Shown: one piece after another, positions 49,636-59,246 of the stretch | How positions within the stretch are numbered: the stretch's first letter is position 1 | Layout of the letters: each line of letters opens with the position of its first letter | DNA from: an uncultured Lachnospiraceae bacterium | Lineage (GTDB): Bacteria; Bacillota; Clostridia; Lachnospirales; Lachnospiraceae | DNA: 64,000 nucleotides | Assembly (NCBI GenBank): GCA_910585295.1 | Contig: CAJUDE010000050.1 | Location: 1 to 64,000, forward strand | Direction of reading: 5' to 3' | Notes under the pieces: generated by a model | Told to the model about the DNA's origin: nothing | Database searches by the model: none | Seen by the model: the letters and a program-made list of their open reading frames with translations, nothing else | Translations under genes and position numbers: made by a program

Positions 49636-50706
49636 ATGGGGAACAGGACAAAGAAAGCAAACAGCCTGGACGCCCAGCCTGCCTTTTGGCAGGCGCCTTG
49701 GCGCGGCGTATTCTTTGCCGCAGCCTCCTTACTCCTTGCCACAGCTTCAGGCTGCGGCAGGGAGGCAGTGGAGGATAGCGGCACAGTGATGGAAATTGCA
49801 GGGTATCCCGTGGTAAAAGCGGAATACCAGATGGTATTGCGGCAGTACGACGCTGGGGTGAAAGGGAACTACACCACAGAAGAAGCCAATCGGGAAGATT
49901 TCTGGACAATGGACCTGGAAGGCGGGCGCCCTCTTGAACAAGTGATGGAACTTGCCAAAGAGGACTTGACCCATAAAAAGGTCGTGGCAAAGCTTGCAAA
50001 AGACGCCGGGATTCCAGGGGAGCCAGATTATCTTACCCTTGCAGGGCAAATGGAAAAAGAAGAGAGGGAAACTGGGATGCAGGCTGGGGACGTCACTTAC
50101 GGCCCCACGTCCCGTACGCTGGAGGATTATTATACCTACGTATATACAGACCTGGAAGCAAAACTTATGGAAAGCCTGAAAGGAACTTACCAAGTGCCGG
50201 AGGAAGAGTTGAGGCAGCAATACCAGGAAAACCTGGAGCAATACACCAGTGATGTTTCAGTGCGGATGCTGGTTGGGGAAGCAGAGGCAGGCACAGGCTT
50301 AGAGCAGGAAGAACAGGCAGTGGAGGACCTGGCAGGGGAAGTTTCTATGGAAGCCCTGGCAGAGAAATATCCAGACATATCATTCTATGAATTAGAGATG
50401 TCCTCCTTGAACATGGAAGAGGGCAAATCCGGGGTGTATATGCAGCGGTGGCTGACCGCTTCCTCCATGGAGGAAGGGCAGGTCTGTGAACCGTTCCAGA
50501 TAGGGGATCATTGGCTGGTAATGCGCTGTTTGCAGCGCAAGGAACAGGCAGTGGAGCCTTTTGAGGATATTAAGGGGACATTGGAAGGCGAAGTGCGTAC
50601 ACGGCTGGCAAGGGAGGAACTTGAAAGGAATATCCAGGAAGCAAAAGTGAGTTTTCGGGAGGAAATATTAGAGCAGGCTGCATTGGAGGCGCTTGGGGCT
50701 AATTAA
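49636..50706 (+). CDS. PrsA/SurA-like foldase lipoprotein
   Basis: A 356-residue lipoprotein. A hydrophobic signal ends in the lipobox TASG-Cys40. The body is SurA/PrsA-like: an N-terminal helical chaperone lobe (VVKAEYQMVLRQYDAGVKGN) and a region (about 195-300) in the position of a parvulin PPIase domain, poorly conserved. A C-terminal helix ends it. It starts 5 bases after the beta-helix gene with a weak ribosome site, so translational coupling is likely. Placement between giant exported enzymes suggests a dedicated extracytoplasmic folding factor; that is inference. Prolyl isomerase activity may be lost. Confidence 0.75.
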   Translation: MGNRTKKANSLDAQPAFWQAPWRGVFFAAASLLLATASGCGREAVEDSGTVMEIAGYPVVKAEYQMVLRQYDAGVKGNYTTEEANREDFWTMDLEGGRPLEQVMELAKEDLTHKKVVAKLAKDAGIPGEPDYLTLAGQMEKEERETGMQAGDVTYGPTSRTLEDYYTYVYTDLEAKLMESLKGTYQVPEEELRQQYQENLEQYTSDVSVRMLVGEAEAGTGLEQEEQAVEDLAGEVSMEALAEKYPDISFYELEMSSLNMEEGKSGVYMQRWLTASSMEEGQVCEPFQIGDHWLVMRCLQRKEQAVEPFEDIKGTLEGEVRTRLAREELERNIQEAKVSFREEILEQAALEALGAN

Positions 50707-50772
50707 GGGTTTAGCTTTCATAACCCTTTCCCAGCGTTTGCATGCCTGTATCAGGGAAAAGGAGGTTTTTCT

Positions 50773-53700
50773 ATGAAGCAGTACATAAAGCGGTATCTGG
50801 CAGTGATTATGGCAGTTGCCATGGTGGTTTCACTGCTGCCTGCTTCCATGGCGGAAGCAGCCGGGGGAACGGCAAGGGCGGCTGGGACAACAAGTACAAT
50901 TAATTGCAGTAAATTTGTGCGGGCTGGGGCGGAAAGTAAACAAACTGGTACAGATAATGCAGAAGCATATTTGGTTGGCACAGCTAATAACAATGCTACT
51001 GGAGACCAAACTGCTGCCGCAGGTGTGCTTAATGAGACATACAAAGGCGGCACAGTAAATGTTGGCAGCAGCAGGGTGGCTGCGATGGGATTTGAATTAC
51101 CTACCAATATGGATCCAGAATTGGTTTTGGAAGCAACAGTAACAATCACAGTATCTGATGGAAACGATACATTGAAGGCTGGAAAAGAATCAAAGGCGGC
51201 AATCTTTCAGGTAGATTCTAGTAAATATGCTGAATTGGCAACGGATGGGGCTACGAATGCGCCAGGCGCAACTTTCCCTGCAAAGGATGGATACACGAAA
51301 GATAAGACGGTTTATGGGGACCAATGGATTTCCCACAAAAATGCTATTCAAGATTTGAAAGTGAACTTTGATGTGACAGATTGGGTCAAAGGGTCTATTA
51401 CAAATGGGGATACCTATGCAATTTACCGTCTTCAAACAGTAATTGGCGGATATTTTGTATATGAAAATGGCACAAATACAGCCCCAGTTTTGTCTATCAC
51501 TACATTAACGGAGCAGGAAGTGGCAGACCAGACGATTGCGGAGCTTTCCGTTCCTTCTGTATTGAAAGACCAGATAGAACTTCCGACAACAGGCGTATGC
51601 GGAAGCACGATTACATGGGTATCTGACAATGCGGCATTAAAAATAGCAGAAGTGGATGGGAAATTAATGGCAACACTTGCAGATGAAGAAGTGGATGCCA
51701 CAGTGAAATTAACAGCGACTGCAACAAAAGGGTCCGCTACTGCAACCAAGGACTTTACAGTAAGGCTTATCAGCGGGAACCAGGCAGAAATTGATGCATT
51801 GGTTATCCCAAATGCGGACAATATCAGAGGGAATATCACACTTCCAACAGTAGGTGAAAATGGTTCCCCCATTACTTGGGAATCTTCCAATGAAGCAGTT
51901 ATCAGCACAAAGGAAGTGGCGAACTCAGGCTATGACAAAACTCCGGCAGGGGTAGTGACCAGACAGGATACAGACATAAATGTAACTTTAACAGCAACTT
52001 TCACACAGGGAACTGAACAAAAAACCAAAGAGATTCCAGTCACCGTAAAGGCAAAGCCTGTAATAGGCGAGAAGACAGATTACCTTTTTGCTTACTTTGT
52101 AGGCGATGGCAAAGACCCTGTGGACAATATCACGCAGGAGCGTGTCTATTTTGCAGCCAGCAGGGACGGGCTGAACTGGGGAGAATTGAACAATGCCAAC
52201 CCAGTATTTACCTCCACTTTAGGGGAAGAAGGCTTGCGCGACCCTTATATTATAAGGTCTGCCGAAGGCGATAAATTCTTCTTGATCGCAACAGATTTGC
52301 AGATAGCAAAAGGCGGGGCAGATGTTTGGGGCGACGCTCAGAAGAAGGGCAGCCAGGCAATTATGGTTTGGGAATCAGATGATTTGGTAAACTGGGGCGA
52401 ACAGCGGATGGTCACCGTCAGTGAAGGGATTGATGCTGGATGCACCTGGGCGCCGGAAGCATTTTACGATGAGAGGACCGGGGAATATGTAGTATTCTGG
52501 GCTTCTAAAGTGAAGGGCAAGAATTACGACAAACAGAGGCTATATTACTGCAAGACCAGGGATTTTTATACCTTTACTAAGCCTAAAATGTGGATTGAGA
52601 AAGATTTCAGCGTGATTGACACTACAGTAGTGCGTGACGATAACGGGACTTACTACCGTTTTACTAAGAATGAAAATGGGGATGGAAAGTATATCTTTAT
52701 GGAGAAATCCGACGCCCTGTTAAAAGGATGGACCAGCGTGCCGTCCACAAGCTTAGAACAGGAAAAATGGGTAGAAGGGCCATGCTCCTTTAGGGTAAAT
52801 GATGATGATGTCGCTGCATTTGGCGGTAAATGGGCAGTAATGTTAGATGATTTTGGCGGTGTTGGCTATTATCCGCTGGTCACAGACGACTTTGCATCTG
52901 CAAACTTTAGCAAACTGACAACTGCAACCTTGCCGAAGGTGAAGAAGCCGCGCCATGGCACTGTGCTGAACGTCACTGCGGAAGAATATGACAGGTTGTT
53001 GGCAAAGTATGAGGTAACTCCGATTTTAAGTGCGGAAAGCGTTCCAGATTATGTGAGCGTGGGGTATCAGCTTCCAGCAAAGGCAAAGATCAACTATGCT
53101 GGGGAAATGATTGAGGCAGATATGACATGGAGCGGTGACAACCCATTGAATACTCCTGGGAAAGTAACCGTGTCAGGAACCATTGGTGGAACTAACAATG
53201 CAACTTTAGATGGTAAAACAGTAACGAAGGACGTTGAAGTAATTGACGCGTCTGAAGATACCATTTATTATATTGACTCCTGTGTTGGTGAGTGGAATGC
53301 CGATAAAAAGGAGTCCGCTACTTACAAGGCTGTGGGCAAATTAGCATCACTCCGTAATACAATTCCTGACCAGATGTACCAGGAAGGCGGCTGGGGTTAT
53401 GTGGACACTGCAGCAGATGGGGATGGCGACAACCTCGGAACCCATACATCTACGTCAGATGACATTTATGCCAACGGTTGGTATGCAAAATCAGGTAAGA
53501 ACTGTGAATACATTATCCCATTGGAAAATGGCACCTATAAAGTGACAGGGTACTTTGCAGAATGGTGGGCTAGCAGTACAGCACAACGCCCAATTAAGTT
53601 CTATGTGGAATATACCAAGGATGGCAGCACAGTAAAAGGCGGGGAAACCCTGATTTCTCTTACAAATAGCGATACAAAGAAAAGTGGATCCATAAATTTT

Positions 53701-55710
53701 ACGGTGGAAGGCATAGCCGAGGGGGAAAAAGCAGAAGTACATTTCCTAGCGGTAAAAAATACAAATTCTGACCCAGACCCAGCTATTTCCGGCCTCTGTG
53801 TTGAGAAAACCCTTTCCCAGGATGAAAAGGACAAGGTAGCGGCGGCAAAGGAAGCATTGGATAATGTATCCTTAACTTCTGCAGCGGAAGTTGCTCTGGA
53901 AATTGGCGGGACTGCATCTATCAGTTTGGCTTATCCAGAAGGGTATGAAGAGGCTGTGGCAGCGGCAAACCTTACTTCTGGCGTAACTTATGCAGCGAAC
54001 AACCCAAGGGCGACAGAGGTAGACAAAACAGGCAAAATCACTGGGTTGGCAAATGGGGTTTCAACCGTCACCACAACCGTTACCGTAGGCGGCAAGAGCA
54101 AAGCTTTTCAGACCATCGTAACGGTATCCGGGAAACCAGTGGAGGAGGTTACTTTAAACAAAACCTCACTCAACATTAAAACAATTGGCGCAACTGCAAC
54201 ATTAACGGCAGCCGTTACGCCAGTAGATGCAGCAGACCGCGCAATTACATGGACCTCTGACAATGAGGCGGTGGCAACTGTTTCCAATGGGATTGTAACA
54301 GCAAAGTCCGAAGGGAAGACAGTTATCACAGCAGCGACAGCAAACGGGATAAAAGCAACTTGTGACGTAATTGTGGGGATAATCCCAGATGTAGAGAGCG
54401 TTACATTAAATGAATCAGAGCTGACCTTGAAAGTTGGCGAAACTGACACACTTCAGGCAACCGTGCTTCCGGCAAACGCTAACCAGTCTGTAACCTGGAA
54501 GTCAAGCGCTTCCAGCATAGCGTCTGTAGATGAAACAGGAAAAGTTACAGCCCTTAAAGAAGGCACAGCCGTAATTACAGTAAGGGCGCAGGACAGCAAA
54601 ACAGCTACATGTACTGTAACAGTGCCGTCAGAAACATCAGGCGAAGTTCCAGTAGAGAACGTAACCTTGAATAAGGCGGAACTTACCCTTGAAGTTGGCG
54701 CAAGCGAAACCTTAGAGGCAACCGTAACGCCAGACAATGCCAGCAAGGAAGTAAGTTGGGAATCCAGCGAGCCAGAGACCGCGTCCGTAGATAATAACGG
54801 GAAAGTGACAGCCCTCAAGGAAGGCGCGGCAGTGATTACTGTGACAGCAGAAGGCAATAAGACAGCTACCTGTAAGGTTACAGTTGAGCCAAAAGGGACA
54901 GGGCAGAAGCCAGTAGACAGCATCACGCTAAATAAAACGGTTCTGACGCTGAAAGTAGACCAAAGTGAAACCTTAGAGGCAACGGTATCGCCAGACAATG
55001 CCGCCAAGGTGGAATGGAAGTCAGAAGACCCAACCACTGCAACGGTAGATGAAAACGGGAAGGTGACAGCAAAGAAACAGGGCGTAACAAAGGTTATGGC
55101 AACTGCAGGCGGCAAGTCAGCCGTATGCAGCGTGACAGTAAATCCAAAAGATGCTGCAAATCCAGGCACGCCAGCCCCAACACCAACCCCTAAGCCAGAC
55201 AAACCGACCCAGCCTGTAAAGGTTAAGGTAAATAAGGTGAAGTTGAATAAGACAACATTAGGATTGGGGATGAAAGAGAAATTCACCTTAAAGGTTACCA
55301 TCACACCGAAGAACGCAACTGACAAAAAGGTGAAATGGACGCTTAGCAAAAAAGGCATTGTGACCATATCTTCCAAGGGCGTGGTGACTGCGAAGAAGAA
55401 AGGCACAGTGAAAGTGACAGCAACTGTGGGAGGCAAAAAAGCCACCTGTACGATCCGGGTTGGCAAAGCGCCCAGCAAGCTGAAACTGAATAAAGCGAAG
55501 ATAACCTTAAAGAAAGGAAAAACCTTTAAGATTAAGGCAAAATTCCCAGCAAATACATACAGCCATAATTTGCGCTACTCTACCAATAGAAAGAGCGTTG
55601 CCACTGTAACCGATAAAGGTGTGGTAAAGGCACGTAAGAAAGGGAAGGCTGTCATTACAGTTAAGACATTCAATGGTAAGAAAGCAAAACTTTCCGTGAC
55701 TGTAAAATAA
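50773..55710 (+). CDS. Secreted GH43-type multidomain protein with bacterial Ig repeats
   Basis: A 1645-residue exported protein. After a signal peptide (about 1-30) come a beta-sandwich domain (about 35-245) and two atypical Ig-like domains (about 250-430). A GH43-like beta-propeller follows (about 437-755), with a base Asp in GLRDPYIIR, APEAFYDERTGEYVVFWAS, and an acid Glu candidate in KWVEGPCSF. Then come an Ig-like domain, a CBM-like domain (about 835-1010), at least four Big_2 Ig repeats (VTLNK...LTLEVGASETLEATV type), a Pro-Thr linker and two Lys-rich Big_2 domains. Related GH43 propellers are often arabinofuranosidases or galactosidases; specificity is not determined. It likely closes a four-gene transcript ended by the terminator at 55751. 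Confidence 0.82.
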   Translation: MKQYIKRYLAVIMAVAMVVSLLPASMAEAAGGTARAAGTTSTINCSKFVRAGAESKQTGTDNAEAYLVGTANNNATGDQTAAAGVLNETYKGGTVNVGSSRVAAMGFELPTNMDPELVLEATVTITVSDGNDTLKAGKESKAAIFQVDSSKYAELATDGATNAPGATFPAKDGYTKDKTVYGDQWISHKNAIQDLKVNFDVTDWVKGSITNGDTYAIYRLQTVIGGYFVYENGTNTAPVLSITTLTEQEVADQTIAELSVPSVLKDQIELPTTGVCGSTITWVSDNAALKIAEVDGKLMATLADEEVDATVKLTATATKGSATATKDFTVRLISGNQAEIDALVIPNADNIRGNITLPTVGENGSPITWESSNEAVISTKEVANSGYDKTPAGVVTRQDTDINVTLTATFTQGTEQKTKEIPVTVKAKPVIGEKTDYLFAYFVGDGKDPVDNITQERVYFAASRDGLNWGELNNANPVFTSTLGEEGLRDPYIIRSAEGDKFFLIATDLQIAKGGADVWGDAQKKGSQAIMVWESDDLVNWGEQRMVTVSEGIDAGCTWAPEAFYDERTGEYVVFWASKVKGKNYDKQRLYYCKTRDFYTFTKPKMWIEKDFSVIDTTVVRDDNGTYYRFTKNENGDGKYIFMEKSDALLKGWTSVPSTSLEQEKWVEGPCSFRVNDDDVAAFGGKWAVMLDDFGGVGYYPLVTDDFASANFSKLTTATLPKVKKPRHGTVLNVTAEEYDRLLAKYEVTPILSAESVPDYVSVGYQLPAKAKINYAGEMIEADMTWSGDNPLNTPGKVTVSGTIGGTNNATLDGKTVTKDVEVIDASEDTIYYIDSCVGEWNADKKESATYKAVGKLASLRNTIPDQMYQEGGWGYVDTAADGDGDNLGTHTSTSDDIYANGWYAKSGKNCEYIIPLENGTYKVTGYFAEWWASSTAQRPIKFYVEYTKDGSTVKGGETLISLTNSDTKKSGSINFTVEGIAEGEKAEVHFLAVKNTNSDPDPAISGLCVEKTLSQDEKDKVAAAKEALDNVSLTSAAEVALEIGGTASISLAYPEGYEEAVAAANLTSGVTYAANNPRATEVDKTGKITGLANGVSTVTTTVTVGGKSKAFQTIVTVSGKPVEEVTLNKTSLNIKTIGATATLTAAVTPVDAADRAITWTSDNEAVATVSNGIVTAKSEGKTVITAATANGIKATCDVIVGIIPDVESVTLNESELTLKVGETDTLQATVLPANANQSVTWKSSASSIASVDETGKVTALKEGTAVITVRAQDSKTATCTVTVPSETSGEVPVENVTLNKAELTLEVGASETLEATVTPDNASKEVSWESSEPETASVDNNGKVTALKEGAAVITVTAEGNKTATCKVTVEPKGTGQKPVDSITLNKTVLTLKVDQSETLEATVSPDNAAKVEWKSEDPTTATVDENGKVTAKKQGVTKVMATAGGKSAVCSVTVNPKDAANPGTPAPTPTPKPDKPTQPVKVKVNKVKLNKTTLGLGMKEKFTLKVTITPKNATDKKVKWTLSKKGIVTISSKGVVTAKKKGTVKVTATVGGKKATCTIRVGKAPSKLKLNKAKITLKKGKTFKIKAKFPANTYSHNLRYSTNRKSVATVTDKGVVKARKKGKAVITVKTFNGKKAKLSVTVK

Positions 55711-55750
55711 TGAAAAGGCGCCAACCTGTGTATTTGGGATGGCAGCAGGA

Positions 55751-55779
55751 CCCCCAGAGCGGAAGCTTTGGGGGTTTTG
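55751..55779 (+). terminator. Terminator of the secreted-enzyme locus
   Basis: CCCCCAGAGC (55751-55760), a GGAA tetraloop, GCTTTGGGGG (55765-55774), then TTTTG. An outer GGCGCCAA/TTGGCGCC pair (about 55717 and 55815) may enclose it. Confidence 0.88.
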
Positions 55780-55807
55780 CCATTAAGATGGGGTTCCTGT
55801 CCAGGCT

Positions 55808-55836
55808 TTGAACCTTGGCGCCGCCCCCTGTATATA
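55808..55836 (+). promoter_or_regulatory. Sigma-A promoter for the S8 peptidase gene
   Basis: TTGAAC (55808-55813), 17 bases, TATATA (55831-55836), with an overlapping TATTAT at 55835-55840. Confidence 0.55.
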
Positions 55837-55870
55837 TTATAGGGAACAGAGGAAAGGGCAATGGGAAAAT

Positions 55871-56268
55871 ATGGCAGAAAACAGTGAAAAATTTGAAAAC
55901 TTGTTAAACCTGGCGCTGGACGCCACAGAGCGGGAACGGGAAAAATCCCTGCAGCTTGGAGTTGGCTTTGAGCCGGAAGAAAAAAGATGGGAGCTTATTG
56001 TTAAATATTCAGGGAATATTATGCGCCTGGAAGAGATAAACCCACAGATTCGGGTATTGGAACTGATGAATGAATATGCAATCCTTAATGTGCCAGAAAG
56101 CGCCATGGGGCAAGTGGCGGCGGCTCAGGAAGTGGAGTTTGTAGAGAAACCCAAACGGATGTATTTTGCAGTCCGCAGGGGGAAGCAGGAATCATGCATT
56201 CCCCCTTTACAGGACGCCAGGCATCACCTGACAGGGAAAGGAGTAATTGTGGCGGTGTTGGATTCAGG
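55871..56268 (+). pseudogene. S8 (subtilisin-like) peptidase, N-terminal part, interrupted
   Basis: The first 133 residues of a Csp-like subtilase: an N-terminal domain, then LTGKGVIVAVLDSG with the catalytic Asp. The frame leaves the peptidase at the DSG codon and runs 15 codons into the inserted element before a stop at 56314. The natural continuation, IDYSHPDFRNGDG, is found in the same phase at 58015 after the element. Joining base 56268 to 58014 restores TCA-GGC-ATT (Ser-Gly-Ile). The start ATG at 55871 has GGAAAGGG upstream. Related Clostridia Csp proteases act in spore germination; the role here is unknown. As it stands the gene is broken, unless excision occurs. Confidence 0.92.
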
Positions 56269-58011
56269 GGAACGTGCCATATTATTGCCATGCCGTCCTT
56301 GTGGGCAGGAATAGGACATTCCTGGGAGGAAATACAATGTAACCTAGAAGGGAGGGAGATGCATTTGCAAAAAGAAGGCGTCTATACAGCCGCCGCTTAC
56401 TTGCGGCTGTCAAGGGATGATGGTGACATAGATGGAAGCATAAAATCAGAGAGCGACAGCATCAGCTCGCAGAGGGAATTAGTCTGTTCCTATATAAAAA
56501 AACAGAATGATATGCAATTGTATGATATTTATATAGATGACGGTTACTCTGGAACCAATTTTGACAGGCCGCAATTCAAGCGGATGATGGCGGATATTGA
56601 GGCAGGGGACGTGAATTGCGTGGTTGTAAAAGACCTGTCCCGGTTTGGGCGGGACTATATTGAAGCCGGGCGGCTAATCCAGAAGGCCTTCCCAGCTTAC
56701 CATGTGCGTTTTATTGCAGTGACGGATAATTTTGACAGCTTGACCGCGGACTATAATACCAGGTCGCTTGTGCTTCCAGTCAAAAATTTTATCAATGATT
56801 CTTACTGCCGCGACATTTCCTGTAAAGTAAAGAGCCATCAGAAAATAAAACGGGAGCAGGGGAAGTTCATAGGCGCTTTTGCTATGTATGGCTACTGCAA
56901 AACTGCAGAAGATAAAAATAAATTATGCCCCGATGGTTATGCGGCGGATATTGTCCGCAAGATATTTTCCTGGAAGCTGGAAGGCATGAGCGCGCTGGCA
57001 ATTGCCCAGAAGCTGAATGGGTTGGGTGTGCTTTCCCCTATGGAATATAAAAAAGCCCATGGGGAGAAATTTTCCACAGGTTTCTATACAAATGCAAGCG
57101 CCAAATGGTCGGCAGTCGCAGTGAAACGGATTCTGACAAATGAAATTTACACTGGGACCATGGTGCAGGGGAAAAAAGAACAGGTGAATTACAAGGTAAA
57201 GAAAATGGTGGAAAAGCCAAAAGAAGAATGGGTTCGGGTGGAGGGAACCCACAAAGCCATTGTCCCAAAGGAGGATTTTGAATTGGTGCAGGCATTGCTG
57301 GCAGTTGACACAAGGGCAAAAGCTGGGTCAAAATGCGCCCATTTATTTTCCGGGAAACTGTTTTGCGCAGACTGTAAAGAAGCGATGGTCCGTCGGGTGA
57401 ACCGCTGCAAAGGGGCGTCGAAAGTGTATTTTATCTGCCCTACCAGAAATAAAGGGCAGGGCTGTACCAGGCATAGTATTTTAGAGGATGGGCTGAAAGA
57501 GGCGGTGTTCCAAACACTGCAGGCGCAGTTGCATGTTTTCCTCAATATGTCCCGGCAAATGGAGTACATACAGGGTATGGAGGTGGATTTTGAGGAAATT
57601 TTCAGGTTAGAAAAAGAAGTGGAAAGGCTGAACCGAGAGCAGGAGAAATACCAGGAGCTTCGGGCAGGGCTGTACGAAGACAAACAAACGGGGTTGATTA
57701 CAGAGGAAGATTTTAAGAACTTTGGGGCAATTTTTTGTAAACAGCAAGAGGCGGCCAAAGCGTCTTTCGAGAAGCAGGAAGCAATGGTGAAGCAGTTATT
57801 TTGCAATGGCATACTGTCAGGGATGGAATTGGAAAGGATGAAAGGGGAAATAGAATTGGAAGGGCTGGACCGGGATGCCCTTTTGAGTTTTATCGCCAAG
57901 GTTGAGGTCTATGAAGGGAAGAGAATTTATGTGGAGTTTTGGGCAAGGGAAGAATTTTCTGAATTTTTATAACAGGGAGCCGTAGGCATTTGCAGCATAT
58001 TGACACAAGAG
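56269..58011 (+). mobile_element. Minimal serine-recombinase integrative element (1.74 kb)
   Basis: An insertion exactly within the Gly codon of the DSG motif, with GG (56267-56268 and 58012-58013) as the shared core dinucleotide. The element contains only one recombinase gene and short ends. Joining the ends gives a candidate attP: the 57985-58011 arm and the reversed 56269-56294 arm share outer GGCAT and inner CAC in register, an imperfect inverted repeat as expected for large serine integrases. No resistance, transfer or other cargo gene fits in it. Confidence 0.88.
56359..57972 (+). CDS. Large serine recombinase of the 1.74-kb element
   Basis: A 537-residue site-specific recombinase. The resolvase domain (about 8-155) has nucleophile Ser18 in YLRLSRDDGD, DGYSGTNFDRP and VVVKDLSRFGRDYIEAG. 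Then come a recombinase domain (about 175-290: GYCKTAEDKNK; WSAVAVKRILTNEIYTGTM), a zinc ribbon (about 335-375: LFCADCKEA, CPTRNKGQGC) and a coiled-coil region. All expected parts are present, so it is likely active. The ATG at 56359 follows AAGGGAGGGAG; the longer frame reads through the att region. Its stop lies 39 bases before the element end. Confidence 0.95.
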   Translation: MHLQKEGVYTAAAYLRLSRDDGDIDGSIKSESDSISSQRELVCSYIKKQNDMQLYDIYIDDGYSGTNFDRPQFKRMMADIEAGDVNCVVVKDLSRFGRDYIEAGRLIQKAFPAYHVRFIAVTDNFDSLTADYNTRSLVLPVKNFINDSYCRDISCKVKSHQKIKREQGKFIGAFAMYGYCKTAEDKNKLCPDGYAADIVRKIFSWKLEGMSALAIAQKLNGLGVLSPMEYKKAHGEKFSTGFYTNASAKWSAVAVKRILTNEIYTGTMVQGKKEQVNYKVKKMVEKPKEEWVRVEGTHKAIVPKEDFELVQALLAVDTRAKAGSKCAHLFSGKLFCADCKEAMVRRVNRCKGASKVYFICPTRNKGQGCTRHSILEDGLKEAVFQTLQAQLHVFLNMSRQMEYIQGMEVDFEEIFRLEKEVERLNREQEKYQELRAGLYEDKQTGLITEEDFKNFGAIFCKQQEAAKASFEKQEAMVKQLFCNGILSGMELERMKGEIELEGLDRDALLSFIAKVEVYEGKRIYVEFWAREEFSEFL

Positions 58012-59180
58012 GGCATTGACTATAGCCATCCTGATTTTCGGAATGGGGATGGCAGCACACGGATCCTTGCCCTTTACGATGAAACACTTGGGCGGGAATT
58101 TACATCGGAGGAAATTAACCAGGCGTTGGAAGCCCCCAATGAGCAGGAGCGGTTCCGTATCGTCCCCAGCCGGGATACTTCTGGGCATGGCACCCATGTG
58201 GCAGGCATTGCAGCAGGCAATGGAAGGGCTTCCGCCGGGGTGAACCGGGGCGTTGCATTTGAAAGCCCGCTGCTGGTGGTAAAGCTTGGGACCCAAAATC
58301 CAGATGGGTTCCCAAGGACTACCCAATTGATGCAGGCATTAGATTATGTGGTGCGAAAGTCGCTGGAATATCAGATGCCAATGGCAGTGAATATCAGCTT
58401 TGGGAATACCTATGGCTCCCATAGTGGAAGCGCTTTGCTAGAAAGCTATATTAATGATATTTCTAATTACTGGAAGACCAGTATAGCAATTGGCACCGGG
58501 AATGAGGGGGCGGCAAGGGGGCATACTTCTGGAATCCTCAGCCAAGGGGAGGAAAAGGAGGTAGAGCTTGGGGTGGGGGAATATGAGGCTTCCTTAAACG
58601 TCCAGCTTTGGAAATCGTATGTAGACCAATATGACGTGGCGTTAGTCCATCCTTCTGGAGCCAGGATAGGGCCAATCCGGCAAGTGCAAGGCCCCCAGCG
58701 TTTTGTGATAGGGCAGACAGAACTGTTGGTCTATTATGGGGAACCAAGCCCGTATAACCTTTATCAGGAAATATACATTGATTTCCTTCCAGCAAATTCC
58801 TATATTGATGCAGGGGTTTGGAAAATATCCTTGATACCGGAAAGGATTGTGCGTGGGAATTATGACCTGTGGCTGCCAGGGCAGGCGGTCCTGAACCAAG
58901 GGACAGGGTTTTTGTACCCGATTGAGGAGACAACGCTGACCATTCCTTCCACAGCAGAGAAAGTAGTCTCAGTGGGGGCGTACGATGCCAGGTATGGGCA
59001 GCTTGCAGATTTTTCCGGTCGGGGATATACCAGGCAAACCAACCAAATTAAGCCTGATATTGCAGCGCCAGGGGTGGATATCCTTTCTGCCTCTCCAGGC
59101 GGGGGCTACGCAGTGCGAAGCGGAACCTCCATGGCGACTCCATTTGTCACAGGGAGCGCGGCGCTATTGATGCAATGGGG
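58012..59180 (+). pseudogene. S8 peptidase, central part with catalytic His and Ser
   Basis: Resumes the interrupted peptidase at IDYSHPDF. It carries the catalytic His (DTSGHGTHVAGIAAGN), the oxyanion Asn region (IGTGNEGAARG), an inserted domain typical of Csp-like subtilases, and the catalytic Ser (SGTSMATPFVTGSAALLM). The frame is lost again after LLMQWG: the next residues (ERVILLLH, stop at 59208) come from a second element's end. The remaining C-terminal 50-100 residues are not in the window. A TTG at 58000 could open a reading frame but has no ribosome site, so independent expression is unlikely. Confidence 0.9.
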
Positions 59181-59204
59181 GGAACGTGTTATTTTATTGC
59201 TCCA
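59179..59204. other. Left att half-site of a second element
   Basis: GGGGAACGTG, then AT, TTATTGC, match the left end of the first element (56267-56289) at about 19 of 23 positions, then diverge. In both cases it directly follows a Gly codon of the same peptidase gene. Confidence 0.75.
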
Positions 59205-59209
59205 TTAGA

Positions 59210-59237
59210 AAAAGCCCAAAAGATTGTGGGCTTTTCC
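59210..59237 (-). terminator. Terminator of the element-borne chemoreceptor gene
   Basis: AAAAGCCCA (59210-59218) pairs with TGGGCTTTT (59227-59235). On the minus strand the stem is followed by TTTTTC. Confidence 0.75.
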
Positions 59238-59246
59238 TAAAATCAT

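Noticed and set aside
54453..55478. Long open frame (341 codons) on the minus strand within the GH43/Ig-repeat gene
   Set aside because: It is the mirror of repetitive Thr/Val/Lys-rich Ig codons on the plus strand, has no ribosome site and no recognisable protein. Many such shadows occur in the large secreted-enzyme genes.
58000..59208. Independent 402-codon S8 peptidase starting at TTG 58000
   Set aside because: It lacks the catalytic Asp, has no ribosome site, and its sequence continues the interrupted 55871 gene exactly in phase.
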